Shown: piece after piece, positions 12,486 to 24,429 of the stretch
Layout: every line of letters starts with the position of its first letter
How positions within the stretch are numbered: the first letter of the stretch is position 1
NCBI GenBank assembly: GCA_032209605.1
Contig: JASFXZ010000149.1
Span: forward strand, 1-64,000
DNA from: Mactromeris polynyma
Lineage: Eukaryota; Mollusca; Bivalvia; Venerida; Mactridae
Length of the DNA: 64,000 nucleotides
Reading direction: 5' to 3'
Translations under genes and position numbers: made by a program
Notes under the pieces: model-generated
Database searches by the model: none
What the model was told of the DNA's origin: nothing
What the model saw: the letters and a program-made list of their open reading frames with translations, nothing else

Positions 12486-13038
12486 CTGATTGCAGAAAAA
12501 TGTCTTCTTGATGTAAAGGAATTTGTCTGATCTGGTGGTCATTAAGGATTCCTGGGTAGATACAATTTTGTCGTACAGCTTGGGTCTCACAACCTTTTCA
12601 TGTACCATCCTGTATGTATCCAATGTATTTATCGAAGACAGCCGAAGACAGATATGAGACATTACCAACAATTACAGTCCAAGAATTTCCGACGCATCTT
12701 TTTAGAAACGGGAGCAAGTATGACGGCGAGAAGCCAGTGCTATCCACCTGCCTGATGAGTCTGACGATGAAAGATTTCACGTTTGTCACACTTGAGTTTT
12801 CGTAATATACGTCAGTCGGATGAATACAACAACACGACGGTTTTATCCACAACGATGGGTTGGACCGTTCCTCGTCAGAAACGGAATTTAGCATGGCAAC
12901 CGGAAGTGACGAAGTATCGACCGGAGACAGTTTTATCTGCATGGCGATATAAGACACATACCAACGTTTAACTACGTATCTGCATCCATTTTCGGTACGC
13001 AATAACCCAATGGGACAAAGGATTTGCAAACATCGTTC
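12486..13038 (-). pseudogene. Exon 2, unit 1 gene, with 14-nt frameshift deletion
   Basis: The exon is bounded by acceptor aaaatag... ttttcag|GAACGATG and donor CAG|GTTAGA, both phase 0 in the intact copies. It is 553 nt long against 567 in units 2 and 3. The difference is a 14-nt deletion near 12603, after the YIQDG motif, which throws the frame and gives an early stop. Downstream the old frame resumes with the VHEKVVRPKLYDKI motif. Seventeen residues differ from unit 2 before the lesion. The cysteines, including the CCC triplet in KPSCCCIHP, are kept. Confidence 0.75.
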
Positions 13039-13919
13039 CTGAAAATAGTTTAACAACCGTTTATAATAGTAAAGCACTTAAAACATATATATGAGCTGTG
13101 CCACGACAATGCCTTTGAACAAAAAGCCAATTTTCAGGCTTTTACATTTTCTTACAGATATATTTTTTGACTTTTATTTGATACCAACAAAAAAAAATCT
13201 GATGTTCACTTTTCTTTTTAAAGCCATTCCAATTTTATTTCTTAAACAAGTTGCAAAAGTAAGCTAGAAAATAGATACTTGTATATGTAATAATATCGTT
13301 ATTTCATGAAGATATCACAATAAGCTACAGGTGTAACTTTTTTACAATGTGGTCTTCATACAACAACAATGTAAGAAATCAACATTTAATATACACTTTT
13401 TCATACATATACCATAATCATAATGATAAGTAAGATTATTAAAAGCTACAATATTTAAGATGACTTGAAAATAAAATAAAACCAAACAATCACAAGCATC
13501 TTTTACTATGACAATACCGATTTCGGGAAATGTCACCGGACAACAATGTATCAGTGTTGTTTTAAATAATTAATTCTCGGAAAAAACAATTGCTTCATAC
13601 CTAACTAGCTCTGACATTTCGTTACTGCACACTATTTGCATTACTTTTTTCAATTTTACTTTGATGAGTGGATTCCACTAGCAAGCAATTTTAACTCAAA
13701 AAAAGCCTACGTACCAAGATGTTTCTATGAATACATGTTGAACGATTCGGATGCCAACAAAATACATTGTATCCTGAAAATAGTATTGAATTATATTCCT
13801 AAATAAAGAAACGTACATTGAAGTTTTTGAACCAAACTACGTGTATTTGGTATGACAATATCGACATGCTGCCATGAGTAATAACATCAGAATATATGAT
13901 CGAAAACAACACTATTTAC

Positions 13920-14879
13920 CGTTTTCTTTGACTTTACAGTTCCAGACTTGCAGATTTTGGCTGTTGATGCTTCTTGTACAGATTCCTTCAGTGTTTGATA
14001 ATTGTGAGCTCCAAGGACATCACTATCCAGTAACACTGTCAACTGGGAGGGCACATCTTTACCCTCGCCTAGACTACAACTAGTCGGAAAATTCGATTCT
14101 GAGTTTTCACTTATATTACACATCTTACATGCGACATTCTTGTACACTTCATCATGTGAAAAGTATGTAGCCTTTAAACTATCGCAGGTAGAGGGATACA
14201 GTAAATCATCATCACTGCAATCAGGCGATGCGTCCACTTTATGGCAAACTTTCGGGCGTGGAAATGTAGCCGAATTTGGAGGCATATATTCAATTGTACC
14301 GAAACCATCTACGATATAAAGCTCAAGTGTCGAACGGAACGAGGATAGAAAATTCCTTTTCTGTGAGTGAAACACAAAGTCCCACTTTTCGTAATCATAG
14401 ATATTGTTACATTTAGCACATTTAGCGTTGATATACACGCCATTCCTCGAAGAGACCGGAGCTACAAGATATGTTCCGTTTTCATCATGGAGCCGACATT
14501 TACTTTCATTTACTGGCTGATTTGTTTGGTTTGGAACTTTGCAGGACTGTATCATGTAGTATGATACATCTCTAGAAGAAACTCCGATCACTGGTTCTAT
14601 GCAAGCAATTTCATCCTTCTCGATCAGTCTGTACTTATCCAACTGGTTGAAGCAGCAATCCAACGTGAGAATGCACTCCTCTTCGCAACTGCACGATTGA
14701 CAGCAAGACGAAAAACCCTGCGGTACAAGTTGTGTTGCTTTCCGATTACATAAATCTGCGTACGGACAAGCTTCGTAAATTTCCTGGGGGATATCGTATA
14801 CATCAAACGAAGAATTACTTGCAAGAACAAATGTGAACCAACGTGAAACTACGCAGGAAATGAGTACGTGTGCGAGCAT
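13920..14879 (-). pseudogene. Exon 1, unit 1 gene: signal peptide and cysteine-rich module
   Basis: The exon is 960 nt, 320 codons, and open. The ATG at 14879 is the first in frame and starts a good signal peptide (MLAHVLISCVVSRWFTFVLA). The frame is also open for 11 codons upstream but has no ATG there. Residues about 38-76 form a cysteine cluster with CCQSCSCEEEC and DCC, similar to somatomedin-B-like modules. N-glycosylation sequons include NSS, NQT, NES, NGT and NIS. The exon ends at AAAACG|GTAAAT, in phase 0 with exon 2. It differs from unit 2 at about 31 residues, none of them cysteine. The exon itself looks healthy; the gene is broken in exon 2. Family assignment to adhesion/methuselah-like receptor ectodomains is inference. 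Confidence 0.65.
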
Positions 14880-14956
14880 TTTAATGATATTGTGTTGACA
14901 GCGTCTCAACAAGGGATATAGACAGTCAATTTGTCTTGTCTTTCATATGACTGTCT

Positions 14957-14965
14957 ATTATATAC
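14957..14965 (-). promoter_or_regulatory. TATA box of the unit 1 gene
   Basis: TATATAATA on the minus strand lies 78 bp upstream of the ATG, leaving room for a 5' UTR of about 50 nt. It sits between inverted copies of gacagtca/tgactgtc. The same arrangement occurs in unit 2. Confidence 0.5.
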
Positions 14966-17900
14966 CTTGCTTCTTCGTGTATAGATGAATAATAATTTAT
15001 CGGAATAAACATACATGTATATTTCTATAATAAACTAGGACATAAATCTTGTTTCTTGCAAATAGTCTATAAAACTTGTTTTCATAATCACTGTGTCTGG
15101 TGTTTTTCCTGATATATTGTATGATAAATATATTAAATTATCTTTTTTTCACAACAACAAAATCTTGCTGGCCATAGTGTTTATGTATTTTTTCGTCGTC
15201 GTATTGTTTACTAGTACACGTATGTACCACAGTACATGAGCAATTTCGCACAATGAAATAAATATTGTTATGAAATTAGTGATTGATACATTATACGCTG
15301 GTTTATCTATCAGGTCCCGATTTATCTTCTTCTGCAAGTCGAATGTATATTGTACTGTTTAAAAACCCAGAAACGCTGGATAGGTCAATTGTCCTAGAAA
15401 TATAAATGAAATGTTGTTTATATCATTTGTTTGTGAGGAAGCAACCCAGCAGGCCCATACATGTATATGCACAAACTAATGAAAGAAGGGGCACACGGGG
15501 TCTGTCTCTATGGTAATAGCTGGGAGGGCCATTTCATGACAATGCCTGTTGATATGACTTTAAATCTCCATTACGAACAAATAATGTTTAACATCATTTT
15601 AACACTATTTCAGTTACACATCAATCTCAACGTGCCTGTGTTCCCTAAAATATTTAAAATGTTTTTTCCAATAGCAACAGATAATTGGTAGAGATAAATG
15701 AGGGGGGTGTGAAAGACTTAAGATTATTTCAGTCAAATCAACAGTGGAAATCTGCTTCCCCGAGGAGTCTTCACTGAATATAGAAGCCAAGAAGGAAATG
15801 ACTCACTTTCTATATCTACTACAATCATCATATTTCGGCGCAGCCGTACTAACATGGCGTCGACGTAATACGAGAGGCGTATGTCAGATTCTGCAACTTT
15901 TGGATAATATAGAAAAACTTTTTTTCGCGAACGTTTGAGCACTGATCTCTATGAAATTTAGTACAGTGATCATTATTAAAAGCATAATTAGAACAGTATA
16001 TTTAAATCTAACAGTGAACATCATCTTTTCAATTTCAAAAACATTCGATATTTCAGAACCAGTTTTTCCCCTCTTTAGGAAGTATACGCAAAATACAACA
16101 TTTTGTAATTAAATGATATGTTTCTTTCTAAATATATACGACCTTTAATAAGATAAAGATTTATGTTTTCAGACCTGTACTCGAATAAAACATTTTAAGA
16201 AGACTTCATATTACCTTGTATGTAAATAATGAATGACGCAACATTATTTTGACTTTCTGCCTGACTGACTAATGATGCTGTATTTCTACAATATTTAAAT
16301 CACAAAGTATATCAGATTCAAAACACTGATGCAACTTTATAACAAACAGCAACTGCTGTTAAAATACACATGTAATCAAACAAGACATTTCTAGAATACT
16401 TCATCTTATTTCAATGTAAATAATAAAAGATGCAACGTCATGTTGACTGACTGACATGACTCTCACTGACTGACTCATTGGCTGACTTGACTCTCAGACT
16501 GACTGACCTGAATCACTAACACCCATCGACAATCAAACGATTTAAATTTGTTGTAACAGAAAACCTAGAACATATAATTTGTTGTTCCTTTTTTCACAAA
16601 ACATTGTGAAGTGGTTTGTATGTACATGTATTTCCATACTCTAACCAATCAACACAGAAAAAGAAAAAATACGCAAATACCATTCCTGAACTACGGAGAG
16701 AAACGATATAAAATAGTGTGTCATAACCACGATTCACTGAAATAGTTCATACACAAAATAGTACTTTAAGTGAAGAAACATATCTATAGTGTATTTCTTA
16801 AATGAAACAAAAAAGTACAGACTTTGATTGCAGTAATACTATGACTATATCTTAATAGAAACTTTACCAGCCTTAACCGAGGAAACTTGTACCGGCACTA
16901 TGATACAGATACATTTTGAATACTACTCAATTTTCTACATGTAGTAAATTGTCATAGAAACTGTGATAATATTTTGCCAGCACTGACTTTAGCTGTTGCA
17001 AATGCTGATATTTAGTGTCTTTAATTTTGACTGGTCCACAAGTGAAACACTAGAAAATAAAAATAAATAAGTGTATAATGCCAGACTACCCCAGTCCCTA
17101 AGGACGTCCCGTGTGCAAAAAAGGTCCACGGATAATATTTATATATACTTTTTGATTACCTCAAATAACTGGAGGGCATAACATATCTACAATTGATACA
17201 AAGAAATAAACATATGTATGCAAACTATGACACATACAATCTATGAAAATATTATTTCAATTATCAGATGAAACACGCAGATTCAGTGAAAACAATATTA
17301 TAATCTTAAATATGCATATAAAGAGAGAAATACAAAATAGTAAGAACTCTCAATGTGAAGCTAAATGTTGGACATTAAAAAAAATGAGTTGACACGTGTC
17401 ATCATGGTACGTTTTGAGGATTCCAAAATGGCCGACAAGATGGCCGCCAAATATTTGAAGAAGGTGGGTTAATCAGTAGGTTTATGGATTTCTAACTTCA
17501 GAAATGGAAGACTAGAAAATATACAAAATGCAAGTTTATGAAAATATTCTACGTTTTCTTGATTTTCAACGATGGACAGAAAGGACAAGCAATACAATCA
17601 ACACGGTTTAGGTTTTATTTCAGTCGTTTGCATTTATTCTGTATCTTCGTCTCGATTATGTACGTACATTTTATTATAACATATAGATATAATCAAATAC
17701 TACATTGTGTATATGTAATATAATATAAGCTCAGAAAGTAAGAATGTCGTTAACCTAAGAAATCAGTTATATTATAAATAAGTAATTGATTTGTATTGTA
17801 TTTTCTCTTCACTGTTCGATTATTTTCACATAATGTTTCAAGTTATTGTTATATGAGGAAATCCAATGGATACAGTAACCTATGGAATCATGTTTAACAT

Positions 17901-19540
17901 TCTGAAATGTTTTATTAAATGAAATGTCATTCGTTTTATTTCATAGTTCATAATAATATTATGTTGATGAATTGGTATCATAAATCAAGGTATTAAAATC
18001 ATTCTTTTCATAACATTTTTGTAAACGATTTATGAAAATGATTTTAAAAGAGTTTGTTATTAAGCCCTTTAAAACCTTTTACTAAATATATTATCATTCG
18101 CGCCATTTCATATTTCATAATTAGGTTCAACAAATATATTTTTTTTCGAAAGATGTTAGATAAAGTTTTTTTGAAAATGATTTCAAAAGAGTTTAGCAAT
18201 CAATAAAACGGTATTAAGCATTTATTTTAAAAACGTTTTGCTAAATGTTATATCATTCGCACCGTTTCATATGTCATAATCACGTTCTACAAATATTTAC
18301 TAAGTGGTAGATAAAATTCTAATTTCGTTGAATATAAAAATGCACCACGTGTCTAACACGTCTAAAACCATTTAGTTGAGTATTTCGATTCTGAAACATT
18401 TCATTTACACATAACATTACGTAGAACATTTTAATTATATTTTGTTTTGTTATAATCTGTTTATACAATCACTTGTAATATTCATATTTACGTATGAAAT
18501 ACTTGTTCATTGTAATAGAAATATAAGAACAACACTTTTACTATGTAATTGATGTTATTCATTGATATATATATATGTTATTTTTCCACATCACATGATG
18601 ATGTATTTGTGAACATATTTGTTAATGACGATGAGCTGTAATTGTTTAAGCCCATAAACACTTTATGTTCTGTGCTGTTTCCTGAAGCGTTTTTAAAAAC
18701 ATAATATACGACCTTTTAGAAGAACAAAATAATTGACCAAAAATAATACGACAAAATATCACATGCTTTATCTAAAGTAACTGATTGGCTATCAAAACGA
18801 AAGATGTATCAGCGTTAGTTTCTTCTAAACGGACGATAAAAACTTTCGCGCCATATATGTCATACGACATTTTAGAATTACATCGACGATGGTTTAGTTA
18901 TTTGCATATCTGTGTTGTGTAAACCAATCAAATTTTATGTTAACCACCTAGGCAATTTCTCATCGACCGAAAAACATTTTCACCTTGATGCGGATTGGTT
19001 AACCTTTCGATAAAGGTTAGTTGCAATACCGAAATCCACTGAATTTCGGTGAATTTATCGAAATCCATTTTGGATTTAGGGTGACCAGCAGTCGTAAAAT
19101 CTCGGCATTTTTTATGTTGCACAAAAAATCTTAACCTTCAAATTGCGCCGACCATATTTTTTCAAGATATTTCTTGTTTTCTTAGTTATTTAGTAACATA
19201 ATAAGTGGTCAACTAGATAAGATTCGTGTTACCACTTACATGTAGAAGCCAAAAATGCATTTATAAATCAGTGGTAACACGAATATTCAGTGAAATTCGC
19301 GAATTTGAGTTATTAAGTAACATAATAAGTGGTCAACTAGATAAGATTCGTGTTACCTAATGTTTCAAGTTATTGCTATATGAGGAAATCCAATGGATAC
19401 AGTAACCTATGGAATAATGTTTAACATTCTGAAATGTTTTATTAAATGAAATCAGTGGTAACACGAATATTCAGTGAAATTCGCGAATTTGAGTTATTAA
19501 GTAACATAATAAGTGGTCAACTAGATAAGATTCGTGTTAC
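14966..19540. other. X block, unit 1: non-coding, no gene seen
   Basis: This 4.6-kb AT-rich stretch corresponds to 37886-43078 in unit 2 at roughly 99% identity in the part I counted (4 differences in 420 bp from 16621). It contains TGAC-rich simple sequence near 16440-16510, a diverged roughly 150-bp tandem repeat near 17880-18330, and 50-bp repeats near 19182-19541. Short ORFs here accumulate amino-acid changes freely between units. At 15311-15344 is a 34-bp remnant of the small TIR element that is whole in unit 2. Confidence 0.7.
17880..18330. repeat. Diverged ~150-bp tandem repeat, about three units
   Basis: Successive segments share the order attaag...ttt.acta.at.ttatcattcg, then tttcata, then a caaatat motif. 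The clearest pair begins near 18058 and 18211. Identity is moderate, so this is an old repeat. Confidence 0.5.
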
Positions 19541-19541
19541 C
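19182..19541. repeat. 50-bp repeats (three copies) with an interposed X-block copy
   Basis: The motif taacataataagtggtcaa and its neighbours occur near 19193, 19318 and 19500. Between the last two lies a 94-bp near-copy of X-block sequence from 17832-17925. Unit 2 has only two motif copies (from about 42912 and 43037) and lacks the interposed block. The array also holds inverted 14-mers (attcgtgttaccac and its complement) about 35 bp apart. Confidence 0.75.
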
Positions 19542-20210
19542 AATTAAATCTAGTGTAATACATCATAAAAAGGTAAGAGGTGGCAGTTCTGGGCACTTTC
19601 AAGCCTGTTTCTAGTTTTATGATATTTATCTTACTGAAAATGCTTCACGAATATTAACTAGATAGCTAGATACTTATCGTAATAATTAAGTGGTTAACAC
19701 GAAACAATACGCGAACCATATAATGCTAACGAGTGGCTGTATTATGACACCATACTTTTTACTAAGAACAACCAACTTTTACAACTATTTGATGATTTGC
19801 CGTTTGTCCAGATTGAATCACGCTTATTAATTCTAGACTTAGTAGTATTATAAATTCTTGCCCAGAAACTTGCCATACATTTCCATTGTCGGATGGAAGG
19901 GGGCACCCACGCCAATTCCCCAGCCAACGCTGCATTTGGCGTATACCTTCCTACCCCGAAAAAAAATCTCATAGCACGATTTTGAACATTATTAATGCAC
20001 GACAACGATCGAACTTCCCAAACTGCTGTACCATAACTAATGACGGACCAAACTAAAGAATCTTACAATTTTGTAAAATTATTATATGGAATACCACCAA
20101 CTACTTTACATTTAGCAATGAAAAGACCTAAAGCATGGCTAGCACTCTGAGCACCGGCATTTACTGTAAAATTATTATCTAGATGTTGATCAAGAACAAG
20201 ACCTAAGTAT

Positions 20211-21327
20211 GTCCCAGATCATGTTCTTCCCACCTGGGAAAATTAGGATCCTATTCTTCACAGCTGGGAAAAATAAGATCTCATTTGTCACACATTTCGA
20301 ATATATATGTCACAGCTCCTGGGAAATTTGTGATCGAAGCCGGTTTTTTATGTACCATGAAATCACATTCCTCACAGGTCAAAAATTGCATGAATTATTT
20401 AACAAAAAAATATTTTTTTACAACAAAGTCACATTTGTCACATATTGCTATTGTCAGTATTGCAGATATATTCTAGTTATAAAGAATCCTTGATTATGTT
20501 GATGTTGTCGTCGTTCTTGTTGTTGTTGTTGCTGTTAGTTCTCGACTTGGCTGCAGTTGTAGGCGCAGTGGCGGTTGCTGTAGAGATAGTTGTTTTAATT
20601 TGTTGTTGTTTTTGTTTTCTGATGTTGTTGCTGTACGGGTATTAGTGGTATAAGTAGGAATAGTAATGGTTCTTGTTGGCACCGCAATAGTAGGTATATG
20701 CTTAGTAGTGGTATATGGCAGTGTGGTTGTTGTTGTGAATTGTGTTGGCTTGTTGTGCTTGCTGTCGGTAGAATGGTGGTTGATGTAGGCGTAGTTGTTT
20801 GCTTGTCCGATTGTTATAGGCGTCGTTGTGTTAGTTTATAGTCTATACCATTTTATATTAGCTCCTTTTGAAGAAAGCTGGCAGCTTCTTTAATCACTCT
20901 CGAGTCCGCTTCCTGGGTCAAACTCACCAGTACTGAGTGCCCATGGGAAAGGTTCTACGAGAACGTTCACCGACCGAGGATCGAACCCGGGACCTCTACC
21001 TCTGAGCGTCTGTTACTGTATAGATATTTGTTGTTGATAAGAGTTTAGATGTGGTAAATGTAAGAATGATTGTTGTTGGTTTTGTTGTTATTATTATTAC
21101 TTTTATCATACTATTATTGTTATTTTATTATTATTATTTTTTATTTATTTTTATTATTCATTTTTATTATCGAATTTATAAAACAGCAATGTCATCGAAA
21201 AAAAACTGTGAAGAATATGATTCTCTTGTTTACCACCATTTTGGTCAATCATATATGTCACAGTTTAAACTGTGAAGAATATGATCCTATTTTTCCCAGA
21301 CCTGTGAAGAATATGATCTGGGACAAA
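20211..21327. mobile_element. 1.1-kb TIR element inside LINE1, unit 1 copy
   Basis: The ends are inverted: gtcccagatcatgttctt at the left against the complement of agaatatgatctgggacaaa at the right. Similarity extends about 60 bp through repeated cacagctgggaaaaa-type subterminal motifs. In unit 2 the left end is complete (tttgtcccag) and the flanks are TA/TA. Inside are a (GTT)n-rich region whose Thr-rich ORFs are only simple sequence, and a SINE. No transposase is seen. Removing it rejoins the LINE reading YTYLG. Confidence 0.75.
20861..21018 (-). mobile_element. tRNA-derived SINE, unit 1
   Basis: On the minus strand the B-box GGTTCGATCC (20978-20987) sits in a tRNA-like head, with gaggtagaggtcccggg before it. 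It is followed by a body with ggcactcagtactggtgag and caggaagcggactcgagag. The body motif resembles conserved central domains of molluscan SINEs as I remember them. It lies inside the 1.1-kb TIR element, so it inserted there or was captured. It is not a functional tRNA gene. Confidence 0.7.
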
Positions 21328-21580
21328 TAAGGTCCGACAAAGCACTGTTACCACAAGTAAACTATAATCAGTACAGTGTACAGAAGGTGGGCGAAAATGC
21401 ATTGTATTACTTTTTGAACCGTTTACTGTCATGTCATTTATGAAAACACCAATCATTTAAAGTATTCAACAATAACTGTAAATGATGAGCATTTTCGGCT
21501 AATAAAACAATATCATCAGCGTATAGTAAAATCGATATTTTTTCATCTTCTAACTCAATTCCAACATTTAAACTTTTGAT

Positions 21581-22910
21581 ATAGATAGATAAGTTTATTC
21601 AGAAAAAAGGCAATTAGCCCATCATTTCACATGAATAAATACAATACAATAAATACAACATGTCAATGGTGATTTACAATACATAAGTTTACAAACATAA
21701 TTACGTACATACATGCGCGTGTATTTACTTTTTAAAAAGTATTTACTAAGTAAATTGGTAGTTGAATAAATAAATAACAGAAGATAGTTGATACTGGGGA
21801 GAATTGGGATTATTATAAGAAATATATTTGCGATCTCAATTCAAAACTTTTATAAACAAACAATGATAATCTTTTTATTGTACAATTACTTTCGCTGTTT
21901 AGGAGTTCTGCAAATTTTAAAACATTTGGATTTTTCCAGTAATATTTATTAATGTACTGTTTTCTTAAGGTATGATACAGGGGACATTCTAAAACAAAGT
22001 GAAATTCATCTTCCAAGATGTCACAAGATTTACATTTACGGTCATGAAATGGTACTTTAACCGGTTTTTGCCATCTTCCCGACTCAACTTCTAGCCTATG
22101 CGCCGAAACTCGTAAGCGTGTAAGATATGATCTAAATTTAGAAATTGAAATAATATCTAAATAAGGCTGAAATCGAAAGTCCGCCAGTAAGTTATATGTT
22201 TTAGCTCTAGACGAATTTTGTAGCTGACTATTCCAGTTTTGAATAAATACATCTCTGAGTCTATTTTTAAATATTCCTAAAAATACATTTACATTCCCAA
22301 CACCTTAAAACTGCCACGCGTAGTTAAAACCTAATGATTCTAGCAAGCATTTAACAGCGTTTGCCCACGATTTCTTATCAGGATATATTTCTAAATCATT
22401 CAACATCATTTTGTATACAAGTTTTACATATTTACAATCATCACATTTGAGTATTTTAAACCAATATTTTATAACATGTACCAGTCTCATATTAATTAGA
22501 GTTGTTTTACCTAATTCCCCGTATATAAACTTAGTTTGGGTTTGAATCCGTACACCTAAAATTTGCTTACAGAAATGTAGATGAATTCTTTCAATTTTTT
22601 CACTTTTATTAAAACCCCAAATTTCACTACCGCATCCTAGAATGGGCGAGATAAGTTTATCAAATAAATCTAAATAATGACTAATCGATATCTTCGGAAA
22701 TTTTACCGAATATTTATTAAGTTTGTAAATTGCCTTAAGGGCTTGCCCACTCAATGCTTCATATGTTGCTGTATATGACAACCAGTAGTAAAAACAATGC
22801 CGAGATAGGTGAATTGTCTGACAATTTCTAATTTCGACCCCTCATATATGAATTCCATGTTTTGTCTGATTCTTCCCCCCTTTCTAAATATTATTATTTT
22901 CGTTTTCATA
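21581..22910 (-). mobile_element. Nested 5'-truncated LINE2-type fragment, unit 1 only
   Basis: On the minus strand it encodes the end of a reverse transcriptase and C-terminal domain: KTKIIIFRKGG, FTYLGIVFTTG, LSGQALKAIYKLNKY, GSEIWGF, then EDEFHFVLECPLYH and RKQYINKYYWKNP. It ends with an AT-rich tail (aaacttatctatctata). Unit 2 is uninterrupted at the corresponding site near 45090. It is the same family as LINE2. Frameshifts separate the two main open stretches (22305-22781 and 21813-22016). Confidence 0.85.
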
Positions 22911-24429
22911 TATTGCCAAGTCATTAATGTACTAATTAAACAACAGTGGTGATAAAATACATCCTTGTCTCAAACCGGAATTAACGTCAAACCAGTCCGT
23001 CCTAAACGAATTCACTTTTACGCATGAACTTACAGACGAGTATAGTGATTTGATTGCATTAAATATATTATCAGATATTCCCGACTTTAGTAGCCTCTCT
23101 CATAGTTTATCCCGTAAGTTTTTTTGAAATCTATAAATGCAACAAAAGTGGACTGTTTCAGTTTTTTCTTGTATCAATTCTATTAGTAAGTGTTGAAATC
23201 TGATCAATTGTACTACGTTTTTTCATGAACCCAACCTGCTCATCTTCCAATTTATTATTACTTTGTACCCATTTTCTCAATCTATCAATCAGAATGTACA
23301 ATTTATTTTATAAACCGCAAAAGCAAGTGATATACGTCTATAAATTAGTGGATCTCTAGTATCTAAAGTCAAGGTTTTGGGTATAGGATTTATAATGCAT
23401 TTGGAACAAATAGAAGGCACTGTTCCACTACTGAAACAAACATTAAACAAAGAATGAAGAAAAACAAGTGTCATTTTTCAAAACTTCTGCGTGAAATGTA
23501 TCTGCCCCGACTGCTTTACTACGTTTCGCTTTGTAAACAGCTTCCTTAAATTCTAAAACAGATATATTGGTATTAAAAGGCAAAATTACATCTTGACTAG
23601 CAGACTGGTCAAACGATGGTGCATACGACAATGAAATATTATCCTTGTTATTAAATAATGAGCTAAAACTATCTTTCCATTTCTTTAGAATATCATTAAT
23701 ATCTGTAGAAAGTGTTATGTTATCTAAAATGACTTCCATTGGTAATTTCTTTACTTTTCTTTGATTAATTTCAATTTTACCAATTGATTTCCAAAACGTT
23801 TGACTTTCCGTACCGGCAGCATATAATAATTCCTCTTGCAAAGAATGCCAATAGCATCGCTATGCCTTTTGAACTTCACGGTCAATAAATGATAAATATT
23901 TCTTTTAATTTGCTTTTCTCGCTTTTACTGCGACAATTTAGCCAATGTCGTCCAGCCAGACACATATCAGACCAAAGTGATGACAAATTATCAGACCACC
24001 AGGGCTTACCTGGTCTATCAGACCACCAGGGCTTACCTGGTCTATCAGACCACCAAGGCTTACCTGGTCTATCAGACCACCAGGGCTTACCTGGTCTATC
24101 AGACCACCAGGGCTTACCTGGTCTATCAGGCCACCAGGGCTTACCTGGTCGATGTTTTTTATTTGCAACTCCAACTCGAACAGTTTTATATGGAAAGCTA
24201 CTGTACATATTGTCTTTAATGATATCACACCATTCCTTGTACATAAGATCGATATCATTTCGCGTACGAACTATGTTCAAGATTATTTTTAACACTATCA
24301 ATTTGAAACAAAGTATCGCGGTTATACATAAAACAATTTGTAACATTTGTATCATCAAATCTATCAAACGTGGTTGTACTGTTATCAGAATCATAGGTGG
24401 ATAAACAATCCAACTCAGTGTCAAACGTA
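22911..24429 (-). pseudogene. LINE1 ORF2 linker and N-terminal reverse transcriptase, broken
   Basis: After the endonuclease comes a long linker containing NKKHRPGKPWWSD and FWKSIGKIEINQRKVKKL, then the start of the reverse transcriptase with KAVGADTFHAEVLKN, a NPIPK motif and a degenerate YRRISLA. Further down, the KKRSTIDHISTLT motif is recognisable in pieces. Frames break several times, and about 15 bp near 23890 are missing or altered against unit 2. The PGKPWWSD part is expanded by a 27-bp repeat in this copy only. Confidence 0.75.
23991..24152. repeat. 27-bp minisatellite inside LINE1 ORF2, six units
   Basis: Six perfectly spaced 27-bp units each begin tcagaccaccagggcttacc, with one unit carrying an A and another a G substitution. 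Because 27 is a multiple of three the frame stays open and encodes a nine-residue PGKPWWSDR repeat on the minus strand. Unit 2 has a single unit at the same place (46171-46197), so the expansion is private to unit 1. Confidence 0.95.

Larger units (their letters stand above)
7076..12724. repeat. Downstream copy (B) of the 7,075-bp tandem duplication
   Basis: This matches 1-5649 base for base wherever checked. Unlike copy A, it continues past 12724 into the rest of exon 2, so this is the copy attached to the larger gene. It carries most of the 4.2-kb private block (6387-10608), gene exon 3 and the 3' part of exon 2. Confidence 0.93.
19742..21580 (-). pseudogene. LINE1 reverse transcriptase active site and C-terminal domain, interrupted
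   Basis: The catalytic YADD box is at 21512-21523 within ILLYADDIVLLAENAH. It is followed by NTMHFRPPSVHCTDYS, then a 1.1-kb TIR element, then TYLGLVLDQHLDNN, SASHALGLFIAKCKVVGG, an in-frame stop where other family members have Tyr (after FTKL), and finally CINNVQNRAMRFFFGVG and RQWKCMASFWARIYN. Together these are the thumb and C-terminal domain of the polymerase. There are multiple frame breaks. Confidence 0.85.

Noticed and set aside
18940..19122. 60-codon ORF present in both X blocks
   Set aside because: All differences between units change residues and there is no supporting signal; likely chance.
20971..20995. tRNA gene suggested by a perfect B-box
   Set aside because: No cloverleaf could be formed and it lies within a SINE body.
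23889..24404. Plus-strand 171-codon ORF with a GLPGLSDHQ repeat
   Set aside because: Shadow of the 27-bp minisatellite on the strand opposite LINE1; absent in unit 2.
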